Positions 8,520 through 16,696 of a stretch of DNA of 64,000 nt are shown one piece after another (positions within the stretch are counted from its first letter, which is position 1; every line of letters starts with the position of its first letter). The notes below the pieces were generated by a model. The model did not search any database. It was not told the DNA's origin and saw only the letters and a list, made by a program, of their open reading frames with translations. Location of the stretch: the NCBI GenBank assembly GCA_030148025.1, contig JASBUG010000037.1, positions 111,876 through 175,875 of the forward strand, read 5' to 3'. Source of the DNA: Flavobacteriaceae bacterium. Its GTDB lineage: Bacteria > Bacteroidota > Bacteroidia > Flavobacteriales > Flavobacteriaceae. Both the position numbers and the translations under genes were made by a program.

Positions 8520-9848
8520 TTAGCTGATAGTGATCTTTACTTGTTTGATACGTTTTTTATCAAGAGCCTCAATAGTAAAAACGTAATTTTTAAAATTTAT
8601 TTTGCTGTCTAATTTAGGAAAGCTACCCGATATTTCAAGTACAAATCCAGCAATGGTTTCTGCTTCTCCTTTTTCTAACTCAAAAACAGACTCATCTTCA
8701 AGTTTTATTATGCGATAAAAATCTTTTAAGGTTGTTTTACCCTCAAAAACAAAATTGTGGTCATCCAGTTTTGAGTAGATAAGATCGTCATCATCAAACT
8801 CATCACTTATATCTCCAACAATTTCTTCAATAACATCTTCTAAAGAAACAATGCCCGAAGTACCGCCATATTCGTCTACTACTACTGCTAAGTGAACTTT
8901 TTTCTCTTGAAATTCCTGCATTAGATCGTCCAGTTTTTTGTTTTCAGGAACGAAAAAAGGTTCACGTAATAAGGTTGTCCAATCAAATAACTTTTTGTCA
9001 ATATGAGGTAATAGATCTTTAACATACAAAATACCAACAACCGTATCGACATTGTCTTCATATACTGGGATTCTAGAATACCCATTTTTAATGATCTCTG
9101 GCATAATTTGCGCATACTTAGCACTTTTTTCTAACGCAAAAATATCTATACGTGGTCGCATTACCTGTTTAGTGTCTGTATTACCAAACGAAACAATACC
9201 CTGCAAAATTTTATGTTCTTCGGTAGTAGTGTCTTCAACGCTGGTAAGTTCCAAGGCTTGCGATAATTGATCAACACTTAAATTTGATTTTTGCTTCCCC
9301 AACTTGTTGTGAATAACATGGGTCATACTTTGCATAGGCAAACTTATAGGCGAGAAAATAGTATCGAGTACTTTAAGCGGATATGCCATGAATTTTGAGA
9401 ATTTCACATTATTTCTACTGGCATAGACCTTTGGTAAAATTTCTCCAAAAAGGAGTATCAAAAAGGTGGCTACAATAACTTTTAAAAAGAATACTAAGTT
9501 TACTTGAAAAAAGTAAAAGTCGATAACCGAATTGATGCCTTCAAACAACACATCGCTTATTGATGCAAACAGGATAACAATGGCAATGTTTATAAAATTA
9601 TTGGCTACTAAAATGGTGGCCAACAATTTTTTTGGGCGTTCTAAAAGTTTCGTAATTATTTCAATAGGTTTGGACGATTCTTCTTTAGCAGTGTCAAGGT
9701 CTGTTTGAGTGAGTGAAAACAAAGCTACCTCTGCTCCAGATATTAATGCAGAGCATAACAATAAGGCAAATAAAAATATAAAACCCCAAACCAGGGAAAA
9801 GTTAATTGCAAAAAGAGAAATTAATAAACTTATGGGCTCAGGATCCAA
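8520..9848 (-). CDS. gldE: Gliding motility protein GldE (DUF21/CBS/CorC-type membrane protein)
   Basis: A 442-residue membrane protein. Residues 1-170 contain four hydrophobic segments of the DUF21 (CNNM-like) type. A CBS pair follows (TKQVMRPRIDIFAL ... VHLAVVVDEYGGTSGIVSLED) and then a C-terminal CorC/HlyC domain. Relatives transport or sense Mg/Co; in flavobacteria the gene beside gldD is gldE and assists gliding. No ATG exists upstream of the first helix, and the only conventional start is TTG at 9848, 21 bases after ssb. Confidence 0.88.
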   Translation of the reverse strand: MDPEPISLLISLFAINFSLVWGFIFLFALLLCSALISGAEVALFSLTQTDLDTAKEESSKPIEIITKLLERPKKLLATILVANNFINIAIVILFASISDVLFEGINSVIDFYFFQVNLVFFLKVIVATFLILLFGEILPKVYASRNNVKFSKFMAYPLKVLDTIFSPISLPMQSMTHVIHNKLGKQKSNLSVDQLSQALELTSVEDTTTEEHKILQGIVSFGNTDTKQVMRPRIDIFALEKSAKYAQIMPEIIKNGYSRIPVYEDNVDTVVGILYVKDLLPHIDKKLFDWTTLLREPFFVPENKKLDDLMQEFQEKKVHLAVVVDEYGGTSGIVSLEDVIEEIVGDISDEFDDDDLIYSKLDDHNFVFEGKTTLKDFYRIIKLEDESVFELEKGEAETIAGFVLEISGSFPKLDSKINFKNYVFTIEALDKKRIKQVKITIS

Positions 9849-9869
9849 ATCTAATAGTGTTGGTTAATA

Positions 9870-10319
9870 TTAAAATGGTAAATCATCATTTTCGTCACCA
9901 ATAGGCTCATTCACTACATTCTGGTTTGAATTGGTTGTTGGTTCAGGTCGAGGTGCAACGGTGCCTGTGGCAGCACTTTCATTTTTAGTTGTTAAAAAGG
10001 TAAACTCATTGCATTGAATTTCGGTAGAAAAACGATCCATACCTTTATCGTCTTGCCACTTGCGGGTTTTTATGCGTCCTTCAATATAGACCTTATCACC
10101 TTTGCTTAAATACTTTTCACAAATTTCGGCGGCTTTATTTCTCACCACAATATTATGCCATTCAGTATTGGTAACACGTTCATTAGTTTGTTTGTTTACA
10201 TAAGTTTCGTTGGTAGCTAATGGAAAACGACCAATACAGCCACCACCTTCAAAATAATGCATTTTAACTTCATCTCCTAAATGCCCAATCAGCATTACTT
10301 TATTTAATGTACCCGACAT
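9870..10319 (-). CDS. ssb: Single-stranded DNA-binding protein
   Basis: A 149-residue SSB. The N-terminal OB-fold (LNKVMLIGHLGDEVKM ... NTEWHNIVVRNKAAEICEKYLSKGDKVYIEGR) binds single-stranded DNA as a tetramer. A Gln/Asn/Pro-rich linker leads to the acidic tail ending DDLPF that recruits replication and repair partners. It lies between mutY and gldE on the same strand. Confidence 0.95.
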   Translation of the reverse strand: MSGTLNKVMLIGHLGDEVKMHYFEGGGCIGRFPLATNETYVNKQTNERVTNTEWHNIVVRNKAAEICEKYLSKGDKVYIEGRIKTRKWQDDKGMDRFSTEIQCNEFTFLTTKNESAATGTVAPRPEPTTNSNQNVVNEPIGDENDDLPF

Positions 10320-10387
10320 ATGTGTTTGTTTTTCACCACAAAATTAGTGGTTTTAAAATTGATTTATTTAAAAGTACTAAAAAAGCA

Positions 10388-11428
10388 TTAAAAATTATAG
10401 GCATCAATAAAGTTTCCTATTAATATAGGTACAGGATATGTGCTTATCTGTGAAACAGAAATCCCAGTTTCTGGTAGTTTGTTAGTTTCAATTATCCAGA
10501 ACTTGGTATATAAATGCTGATGTGATAATTTATGAATAATGTCAATACTATTATATAAGGTAATGGTATATGAAGCACCGTTTACTAAAGTTTTAAATAC
10601 CTTATTGTTTTGAAGCGTTTTGGCGGTAATACTCTTTTCTGTTTCTATTAAGGGAAACTGATACAGGTTTTGCCATATGCCTTTACCCAAACGTTGTTGC
10701 AAAATGGTTTTTTGATCACTTGAGAGAAACACCAAAAAATTAAAATGTTTCTTCGTTATTTTGGTTTTCTTAAGTTTTACTGGAAGTTCCAGTATTTGCT
10801 GTTTTGCAAGGGCAAAGCAGCTATTGTTTAATGGGCAGGTATTACAATCAGGATTCGCTGGTTTGCATTGTATGGCACCAAATTCCATTATAGCTTGATT
10901 ATAATCACCAATGTTGTTTTTTGGTAAGAGTGATTGAGCAAGTGTTTTAAACTCTTTTATTCCTTTTGTAGAATTAATAGGAGTAGATATTCCAAAATAT
11001 CGAGATAATACGCGATAAACATTACCATCTACTACCGCAGCTGGTTCATTATAACAAATAGAAGCAATGGCACTAGCAGTATAATCACCAACACCTTTTA
11101 AATGCAATAACTCTTTATATGTTTCCGGGAAAACACCTTTTAAATCGTTTGCAATATACTTTGCCGAGTAGTGTAAATTACGTGCTCTGGAATAATAACC
11201 TAGTCCTTGCCATAACTTTAAAACATCATTTTCATCGGCATTTGCAAGGTCAAAAACAGTGGGAAATTGATTTACAAAAGCTTCATAATATGGTAACCCT
11301 TGCTTAATTTGTGTTTGCTGCAAAATAATTTCTGACAACCAGATATAATAAGGATTTTTAGTTTGTCTCCAAGGAAGACTTCTCTTACTTGTTGAGTACC
11401 AGTTTGTTAAAGTTTTTGTAAATTTCAT
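10388..11428 (-). CDS. mutY: A/G-specific adenine glycosylase
   Basis: A 346-residue base-excision repair enzyme that removes adenine mispaired with 8-oxoguanine. The HhH-GPD domain (SEIILQQTQ near residue 32; LKGVGDYTASAIAS) carries the catalytic Asp in AAVVDGNVYRVLSRYFG. The four cysteines of the iron-sulphur loop are in CKPANPDCNTCPLNNSC. A C-terminal NUDIX-like domain recognising the 8-oxoG strand occupies residues ~225-346. First gene of the mutY-ssb-gldE-gldD unit. Confidence 0.95.
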   Translation of the reverse strand: MKFTKTLTNWYSTSKRSLPWRQTKNPYYIWLSEIILQQTQIKQGLPYYEAFVNQFPTVFDLANADENDVLKLWQGLGYYSRARNLHYSAKYIANDLKGVFPETYKELLHLKGVGDYTASAIASICYNEPAAVVDGNVYRVLSRYFGISTPINSTKGIKEFKTLAQSLLPKNNIGDYNQAIMEFGAIQCKPANPDCNTCPLNNSCFALAKQQILELPVKLKKTKITKKHFNFLVFLSSDQKTILQQRLGKGIWQNLYQFPLIETEKSITAKTLQNNKVFKTLVNGASYTITLYNSIDIIHKLSHQHLYTKFWIIETNKLPETGISVSQISTYPVPILIGNFIDAYNF

Positions 11429-11447
11429 ATTGTACTTATATGAAGCG

Positions 11448-11455
11448 CAAAAATA
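11448..11455 (-). promoter_or_regulatory. -7 element for the mutY-ssb-gldE-gldD operon
   Basis: The minus strand reads TATTTTTGC, a TAnnTTTG match, 20 bases before the mutY ATG. No convincing -33 element was found. Confidence 0.45.
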
Positions 11456-11489
11456 AACGTTTATTGGGTTAAAATTTAATGAATTAGGC

Positions 11490-11521
11490 TTGAAATATTG
11501 AATTTAAAATACATATATTTG
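11490..11521 (+). promoter_or_regulatory. Promoter for hup
   Basis: TATATTTG at 11514-11521 fits the Bacteroidota -7 consensus exactly. TTG at 11490-11492 stands 21 bases upstream, within the usual spacing for the -33 element. The ATG is 42 bases downstream. Confidence 0.65.
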
Positions 11522-11563
11522 CAACCCTTATAATTAATAGATAACCCTAAAAAATAATTAATA

Positions 11564-11854
11564 ATGACGAAGGCTGATATAGTAGCGAAGATTTCTGAGA
11601 AATTAGGAATTGAAAAAGGAGATGTACAAGCAACTGTAGAAACATTTATGAGTGAAGTTAAAACTTCTTTAGAAGGTGGAGATAACGTTTACCTAAGAGG
11701 ATTTGGAAGTTTTATCATCAAAACAAGAGCAGAAAAAACAGGTAGAAATATTTCAAAAAATACGACTATTAAAATACCTGCTCACAACATTCCAGCATTT
11801 AAACCAGCTAAGGTTTTTGTAGAAGGTGTAAAAGCTAATGTTGAAGTAAAGTAA
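11564..11854 (+). CDS. hup: DNA-binding protein HU
   Basis: A 96-residue histone-like protein. The fold is plain: helical N-terminus (MTKADIVAKISEKLG), the GSF turn (LRGFGSFIIKTRAEKTGRNI) and the DNA-intercalating arm with its Pro (NTTIKIPAHNIPAFKPAK). It bends and compacts DNA as a dimer. It is followed by the 30-residue basic peptide and RNase G, an order I recall as common in Flavobacteriaceae. Confidence 0.95.
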   Translation: MTKADIVAKISEKLGIEKGDVQATVETFMSEVKTSLEGGDNVYLRGFGSFIIKTRAEKTGRNISKNTTIKIPAHNIPAFKPAKVFVEGVKANVEVK

Positions 11855-11890
11855 ACATTAAAAAAAGTATTAATTTAAAAAGCATTATTT

Positions 11891-11983
11891 ATGCCAAGTG
11901 GTAAAAAAAGAAAAAGACACAAGGTAGCTACGCATAAGCGTAAAAAAAGAAGACGAGCTAATCGTCACAAAAAAAACAAATAA
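11891..11983 (+). CDS. 30-residue highly basic peptide, possible small-subunit ribosomal protein (bS22/mS38-like)
   Basis: ATG at 11891 to TAA at 11981-11983 encodes 30 residues, about two thirds of them Lys, Arg or His (KKRKRHKVATHKRKKRRR). It has no hydrophobic core and would fold only on RNA. The K/R-H-K pattern resembles the COX24/AURKAIP1 domain, found in mitochondrial mS38 and in the mycobacterial ribosomal protein bS22. It lies 36 bases after hup and before a strong terminator. The gene itself is convincing; assignment to the ribosome is inference. Confidence 0.7.
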   Translation: MPSGKKRKRHKVATHKRKKRRRANRHKKNK

Positions 11984-11984
11984 G

Positions 11985-12020
11985 TTGAAAAAGTAGTTTT
12001 AAAACTACTTTTTCAATTTT
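11985..12020 (+). terminator. Terminator of the hup / basic-peptide transcript
   Basis: A perfect 32-base palindrome (arm TTGAAAAAGTAGTTTT, 11985-12016) is followed by TTTT. It begins two bases after the peptide's stop codon. Confidence 0.8.
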
Positions 12021-12030
12021 ATTGAAAATC

Positions 12031-12159
12031 GTTCTTTGATATTAAATTCAGATCGTGTTACTACCTAACACTGTCTAGAATTTTATGGATTAAAAATCCT
12101 GTGATCAAAAAATATGTATAATCCATCTGTACTTAATTGTATGGATAAAAATTAACTAT
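12031..12159 (+). promoter_or_regulatory. Structured 5' leader of rng with boxA-like sequence
   Basis: The space before rng opens with GTTCTTTGAT (12031-12040), resembling the boxA antitermination sequence found in rRNA leaders. ATGGATTA (12085-12092) is complementary to TAATCCAT (12119-12126), and a second ATGGAT copy (12141-12146) could pair with the same segment. Alternative pairing is therefore possible just ahead of the ATG at 12160. RNase E autoregulates through its 5' leader in Escherichia coli; a similar role here is a guess. No clear TAnnTTTG promoter was found. Confidence 0.4.
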
Positions 12160-13707
12160 ATGAATAAAGAATTGATTATTCGTTCTAGTTCAAACAATGT
12201 TGATTTTGCCTTATTAAAAGATGGAAAACTTATTGAATTACAAAAAGACGAGGATGGCAGTAATTTTTCTGTTGGTGATGTGTTTTTAGCCAAAATAAGA
12301 AAAGCTGTACCAGGTTTAAATGCCGCATTTGTTAATGTAGGTTACGAGAAAGATGCATTTTTGCATTATCACGATTTAGGCCCTAAACTTCCCTCCCTTT
12401 TAAAATTCGTAAAACGTGTAAGCACAGGTAAACTTAAAGATTACTCTTTAAAAGATTTCCCATTTGAAAAAGATATTGATAAAGATGGCGCCATAACCGA
12501 CGCTCTAAAATCAAATCAATCTGTATTGGTACAAATCGTTAAAGAACCAATTTCTACAAAAGGACCTCGAATAAGTTCAGAGCTTTCCATAGCCGGTAGA
12601 TATTTGGTATTAGTACCTTTTTCTGATCGCATCTCGATTTCTCAAAAAATTGAAAGTCGCGAAGAAAAAGACCGCTTAAAACGATTGCTAAAAAGCATTA
12701 CTCCTAAGGGATTTGGAGTGATAGTACGTACTGTTGCAGAAGGCAAAAAAGTAGCTGAACTAGACAGAGATTTACAAAATTTGCTTGGTCGTTGGACCGC
12801 AATGTGTAAAAAGCTACATAAAGCAAATCATCCTAGTAAAGTGTTGGGCGAAATGAATAAAGCCTCTTCTATTTTAAGAGACATTTTTAACGACACATTC
12901 ACATCTATAATTGTGGACGATGAGTCGCTTTACATTCAAATTAAAGATTATGTGCAAGAAATTGCACCAAAAAAAGAATCAATAGTTAAGTTGTATCAGT
13001 CTAAAGTTCCAATATTTGAAAAATATGGAATCGAGAGACAAATAAAAACATCCTTTGGTAGAACCGTGTCTATGGCAAAAGGAGCGTATTTGGTAATAGA
13101 ACATACCGAAGCTCTACATGTTATAGACGTTAATAGTGGTAACCGCTCAAACAAAGCAAAGAACCAAGAGGATACTGCACTAGAAGTTAATTTAATTTCG
13201 GCTACAGAACTTGCCAGACAGTTGCGTTTACGTGATATGGGTGGTATTATAGTGGTAGATTTTATAGATATGGCTAGTGCCGAGAATAGAAAAAAGCTCT
13301 TTAATCATCTTCGTGATGAAATGAAAGATGACAGAGCTAAACACAAAATTTTACCTCCAAGTAAATTTGGATTGATACAAATTACCAGACAACGTGTACG
13401 ACCTGAAATGAACATTAAAACCCGTGAGGAAGATCCTAATGGTATTAATGGTAAAGAAGTTGAAGCACCAATTGTTTTAGTTGAAAAAATAAAACAAGAT
13501 CTGGACTTAATTATGCAAAAAGACTATAAAAAGGTGACCCTAAACACACATCCTTTTATAGCAGCCTTTTTAACCAAAGGCTTTCCATCTATACGTTCAA
13601 AATGGTATTTTGAACACAAAAAATGGTTGAAAATATTACCAAGAGATGCTTACACATACCTAGAGTACCATTTTCATGATAAAAATGGTAACAAAATTTC
13701 ATTATAA
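12160..13707 (+). CDS. rng: Ribonuclease E/G family protein (RNase G)
   Basis: A 515-residue endoribonuclease for rRNA maturation and mRNA decay. An S1 RNA-binding domain lies near residues 35-130 (GDVFLAKIRKAVPGLNAAFV). The catalytic core has its two metal-binding Asp residues in HVIDVNSGNRS (~322) and IVVDFIDM (~366). The CPxC zinc-link that bridges subunits in Escherichia coli RNase E is absent: after TRQRVRPEMNIKTREED the sequence runs on without cysteines. Length fits RNase G, with no long degradosome tail. It ends in a clear terminator. Confidence 0.92.
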   Translation: MNKELIIRSSSNNVDFALLKDGKLIELQKDEDGSNFSVGDVFLAKIRKAVPGLNAAFVNVGYEKDAFLHYHDLGPKLPSLLKFVKRVSTGKLKDYSLKDFPFEKDIDKDGAITDALKSNQSVLVQIVKEPISTKGPRISSELSIAGRYLVLVPFSDRISISQKIESREEKDRLKRLLKSITPKGFGVIVRTVAEGKKVAELDRDLQNLLGRWTAMCKKLHKANHPSKVLGEMNKASSILRDIFNDTFTSIIVDDESLYIQIKDYVQEIAPKKESIVKLYQSKVPIFEKYGIERQIKTSFGRTVSMAKGAYLVIEHTEALHVIDVNSGNRSNKAKNQEDTALEVNLISATELARQLRLRDMGGIIVVDFIDMASAENRKKLFNHLRDEMKDDRAKHKILPPSKFGLIQITRQRVRPEMNIKTREEDPNGINGKEVEAPIVLVEKIKQDLDLIMQKDYKKVTLNTHPFIAAFLTKGFPSIRSKWYFEHKKWLKILPRDAYTYLEYHFHDKNGNKISL

Positions 13708-13708
13708 G

Positions 13709-13740
13709 AAAAAGCCTTTCCATATCGGAAAGGCTTTTTT
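13709..13740 (+). terminator. Terminator of rng
   Basis: AAAAAGCCTTTCC, loop ATATC, GGAAAGGCTTTTTT, directly after the stop codon. The A run at the left makes it usable from the minus strand as well. Confidence 0.88.
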
Positions 13741-13766
13741 GTTTTATCTAATTTGGCAAAAGTGTA

Positions 13767-14399
13767 CTACTTATTAGTTTTTGGAAGTGTTTTTAAAAAA
13801 CCAGTAAGATCTTTATGATCTGCAGTTAGTTTACCATTTACTAAAAATACTGGCATGTTAATACTTTTGTCTATACCATTTTCTTTTAAAAGTTCCCACA
13901 TTTTTTTATTAGCGGGTGTTCCTTTGCCAGTTTTTATTATTTTAAAATCATAATTATTATCTATTAAATAAGCTACCGAACGTTTACAACGTGGACATCC
14001 TTCTTTGTCGAAAACATAAATACCTATATCAAGGTTCGAAAGGTCTGTAGTATAGTATTTTGCTTTTAACTGGTTTTGTATCTCTAGTTCTTCTTTAGTT
14101 GGTGCATCTCTCGATTTCCAACTAGTGCCTTTATAGCCATAGCTGCCACTATGCGTTACTGTTAAAAACACCATTTCCGCTCCCGAACTTATAAGCTTTG
14201 TTATGGGTTTATTATAGCCTTTTAAACCTGTGGGTTCTTTTAAAATAAAGGTAACTTCTTTTTGAAAAGCACCATTGTTTTTACACACCCAAGTAAGTTT
14301 GTTGTTTTCTTTTAGAAGTGTAAATGAGACTTCTGATTGTGCTTGTACATTACTATTGACATATAGTAGTATAATAATTAGATATAATATGTTTTTCAT
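13767..14399 (-). CDS. Secreted glutaredoxin-like protein
   Basis: A 210-residue exported protein with a signal peptide cleaved near residue 20 (NVQAQ). Residues 22-100 look like a beta-sandwich. Residues ~120-205 form a glutaredoxin/thioredoxin-type fold with redox motif CPRC (C135, C138) and the cis-Pro segment NMPVFLVNG. It could reduce or shuffle disulphides in the periplasm. It begins 3 bases after the putative immunity gene, so it is the third gene of the toxin-like operon; whether it serves that system is unknown. Confidence 0.75.
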   Translation of the reverse strand: MKNILYLIIILLYVNSNVQAQSEVSFTLLKENNKLTWVCKNNGAFQKEVTFILKEPTGLKGYNKPITKLISSGAEMVFLTVTHSGSYGYKGTSWKSRDAPTKEELEIQNQLKAKYYTTDLSNLDIGIYVFDKEGCPRCKRSVAYLIDNNYDFKIIKTGKGTPANKKMWELLKENGIDKSINMPVFLVNGKLTADHKDLTGFLKTLPKTNK

Positions 14400-14402
14400 G
14401 TT

Positions 14403-14852
14403 TTACTCTTTATGAGGTTTATTGTCATTTATCCATTTTTCCAAATCACCAATATTTTCTTCTATAAAATCTTTCCATAATATTCGCTCTTTTAAAAAAC
14501 CATTAGCTTTTAAGGTTTCTATATACCAATCTTTGAAAATGAACCAACACATTTCAATAAAATCAGGATAATCAGCCCCATCGAACCACATTTTATCTAT
14601 TTCTTCTAGTATTTCGTTATTGGGTAAATTCCAATACACTAGTTTTTTATTTTCATCCCATTCACTACCAACATGAATAAGATTATTTTCTAACATTTCT
14701 TCGATATAGTTTAAGGTCCATTTTTTAATATCTTTATTGGAAATATTTTTATTACTATTTTTTATTATAGAGATGATATCCCATAAATACTCAGTCCAGC
14801 TAGGACAGAATATATCTATGTAATGCTTATTATATAACTCCGATTTTTTCAT
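14403..14852 (-). CDS. Probable immunity protein for the upstream toxin-like lipoprotein
   Basis: A 149-residue soluble protein with no signal peptide, acidic and unusually rich in Trp, with segments such as MWFDGADYPDFIEMCWFIF. I do not recognise its family. Its ATG overlaps the stop of the preceding gene in an ATGA junction, so the two are translationally coupled. Small acidic proteins directly following a polymorphic toxin are usually its immunity factor, and that is the basis for the call. Confidence 0.55.
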   Translation of the reverse strand: MKKSELYNKHYIDIFCPSWTEYLWDIISIIKNSNKNISNKDIKKWTLNYIEEMLENNLIHVGSEWDENKKLVYWNLPNNEILEEIDKMWFDGADYPDFIEMCWFIFKDWYIETLKANGFLKERILWKDFIEENIGDLEKWINDNKPHKE

Positions 14853-16588
14853 GGATAAAACTTTAATTTATAAGAATTTGTTCCCAAAACTTGAGCAAAG
14901 TTAAATTCAATAGTTGCAATTGTCCCTTCACTAAGTCCACCTGAATATGTCCTAAACATAATAAAATTTCCGTTACCCATGTTAGCTACTGTCGTATAAC
15001 TATTAGGATTATTCAATGAAACAGCATCTTTAGTTATAGCTTTAAATAATTCATCTGCTTTATTAACTGTCATGTTGTGAAGTTCTCTAACATGAGCTTG
15101 ATTCCCTTGTATGCCTAGTTGAGAAATTTTCTTAACCATTCTATTTAGCCTATAGCCTCGAAGAACCATACTCACGGGAATTTTTTGCAAGAGTTTTACT
15201 GCTGTTCCAGCTGTGGCTTCGAAAATTGCATATGAAACTATAGGGATAATTAAATCAGTTACAACTGGAGTAGTAATGGATAGAGCATAGTTTATTGTTA
15301 GCTGATTTACAGTGTTTTTTACTTCCAAATAAATAGCCCTAACCTCTCCAATTGTCATGGCATCAAATTCTGGAATTAAACTTTCAATATATTCGGCATA
15401 AATCTCATCTTCAACTTCTCCAAAAAGTTTTAAATGATTAGTCATTTTTAATATAGCCGCTTCATAATCTAATTGAATATTTGAGGTTAAAAGTGATGGA
15501 GATAATACATCATCAATTGAACTTTTTACATATTCTTTTGCCTCAGATGTAAAACTATTGGATATACCTGTAGAGTGGGAGATTAAATAGTTATAAAGAA
15601 TATTTATATTTTCAATATTATTTACATTACTTAACCAACTAATGCCAGCATCAGTCAAACCCAGTCCTTTTAAAGTAGATCGCATTGTGGTAATACTAAC
15701 TGTATTTACTCCAACACCGCCTTCAGTACTAATGTCACAATTAGGGCAATCTTCTGAATCTTTAGAATTTGATGAGGTTCTAGTCATATTAGAGTTACAA
15801 ACAGTGATATCGGTCAAATATGGACCGTTTGCACAGGTACAGCCTTCTCCAAATCCATGGCCAGCACATGTGCAAAGAACAGTCGCAACTATTGTTACAC
15901 AGTTATTACTACCTACGTTAGAGCCACTAGAAGAACCACCAGAGCTAGGACCACCACCTGAAGAATCATTACTTCCCCCTCCGCCACCAGCTAAGTCTAT
16001 TGGTTGTGTTTCACAAGGGATAGGATCACCCACTTCATCAAATTGTGGTGGACAATTTTGGTCTCCACCTCGGTTAAAATAACCTTGGTCGAAGTAATCG
16101 GTATATTTGTGTAATGCTACTTCACCTTTAAAATATGAAAAGTTGAAGCCGTTTGTAATATATTGATTAATATATGATTCGTCACATTTATATTTTAAAA
16201 CAAAAGGTTCTGTTATTTCACCAACTGAATTTTTGCCAATAATTAAGTTATAAAACTCACTTATTGGTGTATTTGGAAAACGAAATCTGAAAGAATAATT
16301 TATATTATTTAGAGTATCAATAACCTCTAGAATATTTTCATAATCAAATATAGCATCGTTACTACTACCAGATACTTTATTTTGTGTTTGACTATTAATT
16401 ATTCGAGCTAAGGAGTTTTCTATATTAGGAATTTCGTTAATAGAAATATAGCGTTCTTGATATAAATTATTGGTATAAATAATAGACTCTTTTATGGGCT
16501 GCTCATCTTTTTGACAATTAATAAGTGTTAAGGTAAATGCTAATAAAAAGAATTTAATTAGTAGTCGATTGGTTAATACGTACTTCAT
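14849..16588 (-). CDS. Lipoprotein with C-terminal polymorphic-toxin-like domain
   Basis: A 579-residue protein starting at ATG 16588; an extension to TTG 16624 would hide the signal peptide. Residues 1-25 are a lipoprotein signal (TLTLINC). Residues ~30-195 are an unrecognised extracytoplasmic domain. A Gly/Ser linker (~199-228) and a Cys-rich knot (~229-263, CTCAGHGFGEGCTC) follow. Around 425-475 lies a hydrophobic pre-toxin-like stretch (TDLIIPIVSYAIFEATAG). The last ~80 residues (ADELFKAITKD ... NGNFIMFRTYSGG ... GTIATIEFNF ... KLKFY) resemble C-terminal toxin domains of Rhs/CDI-type proteins. Toxic activity is inferred. Confidence 0.6.
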   Translation of the reverse strand: MKYVLTNRLLIKFFLLAFTLTLINCQKDEQPIKESIIYTNNLYQERYISINEIPNIENSLARIINSQTQNKVSGSSNDAIFDYENILEVIDTLNNINYSFRFRFPNTPISEFYNLIIGKNSVGEITEPFVLKYKCDESYINQYITNGFNFSYFKGEVALHKYTDYFDQGYFNRGGDQNCPPQFDEVGDPIPCETQPIDLAGGGGGSNDSSGGGPSSGGSSSGSNVGSNNCVTIVATVLCTCAGHGFGEGCTCANGPYLTDITVCNSNMTRTSSNSKDSEDCPNCDISTEGGVGVNTVSITTMRSTLKGLGLTDAGISWLSNVNNIENINILYNYLISHSTGISNSFTSEAKEYVKSSIDDVLSPSLLTSNIQLDYEAAILKMTNHLKLFGEVEDEIYAEYIESLIPEFDAMTIGEVRAIYLEVKNTVNQLTINYALSITTPVVTDLIIPIVSYAIFEATAGTAVKLLQKIPVSMVLRGYRLNRMVKKISQLGIQGNQAHVRELHNMTVNKADELFKAITKDAVSLNNPNSYTTVANMGNGNFIMFRTYSGGLSEGTIATIEFNFAQVLGTNSYKLKFYP

Positions 16589-16696
16589 ATTGTAAATAAT
16601 TTTAAAAGAATTAAAATTAAACAAAAATTTCCTACAATATGTAAAAATACGTATTTATTTTCTCACAAGAAAAAGAAGTATTATAATATGTAAAAT

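Noticed and set aside
15642..16082. A 146-codon Pro-rich frame antisense to the toxin-like lipoprotein.
   Set aside because: The Pro runs are simply the reverse of the Gly/Ser linker codons on the coding strand.
16589..16624. N-terminal extension of the toxin-like lipoprotein to a TTG start.
   Set aside because: It would place 12 residues before a good lipoprotein signal peptide; ATG 16588 is better.
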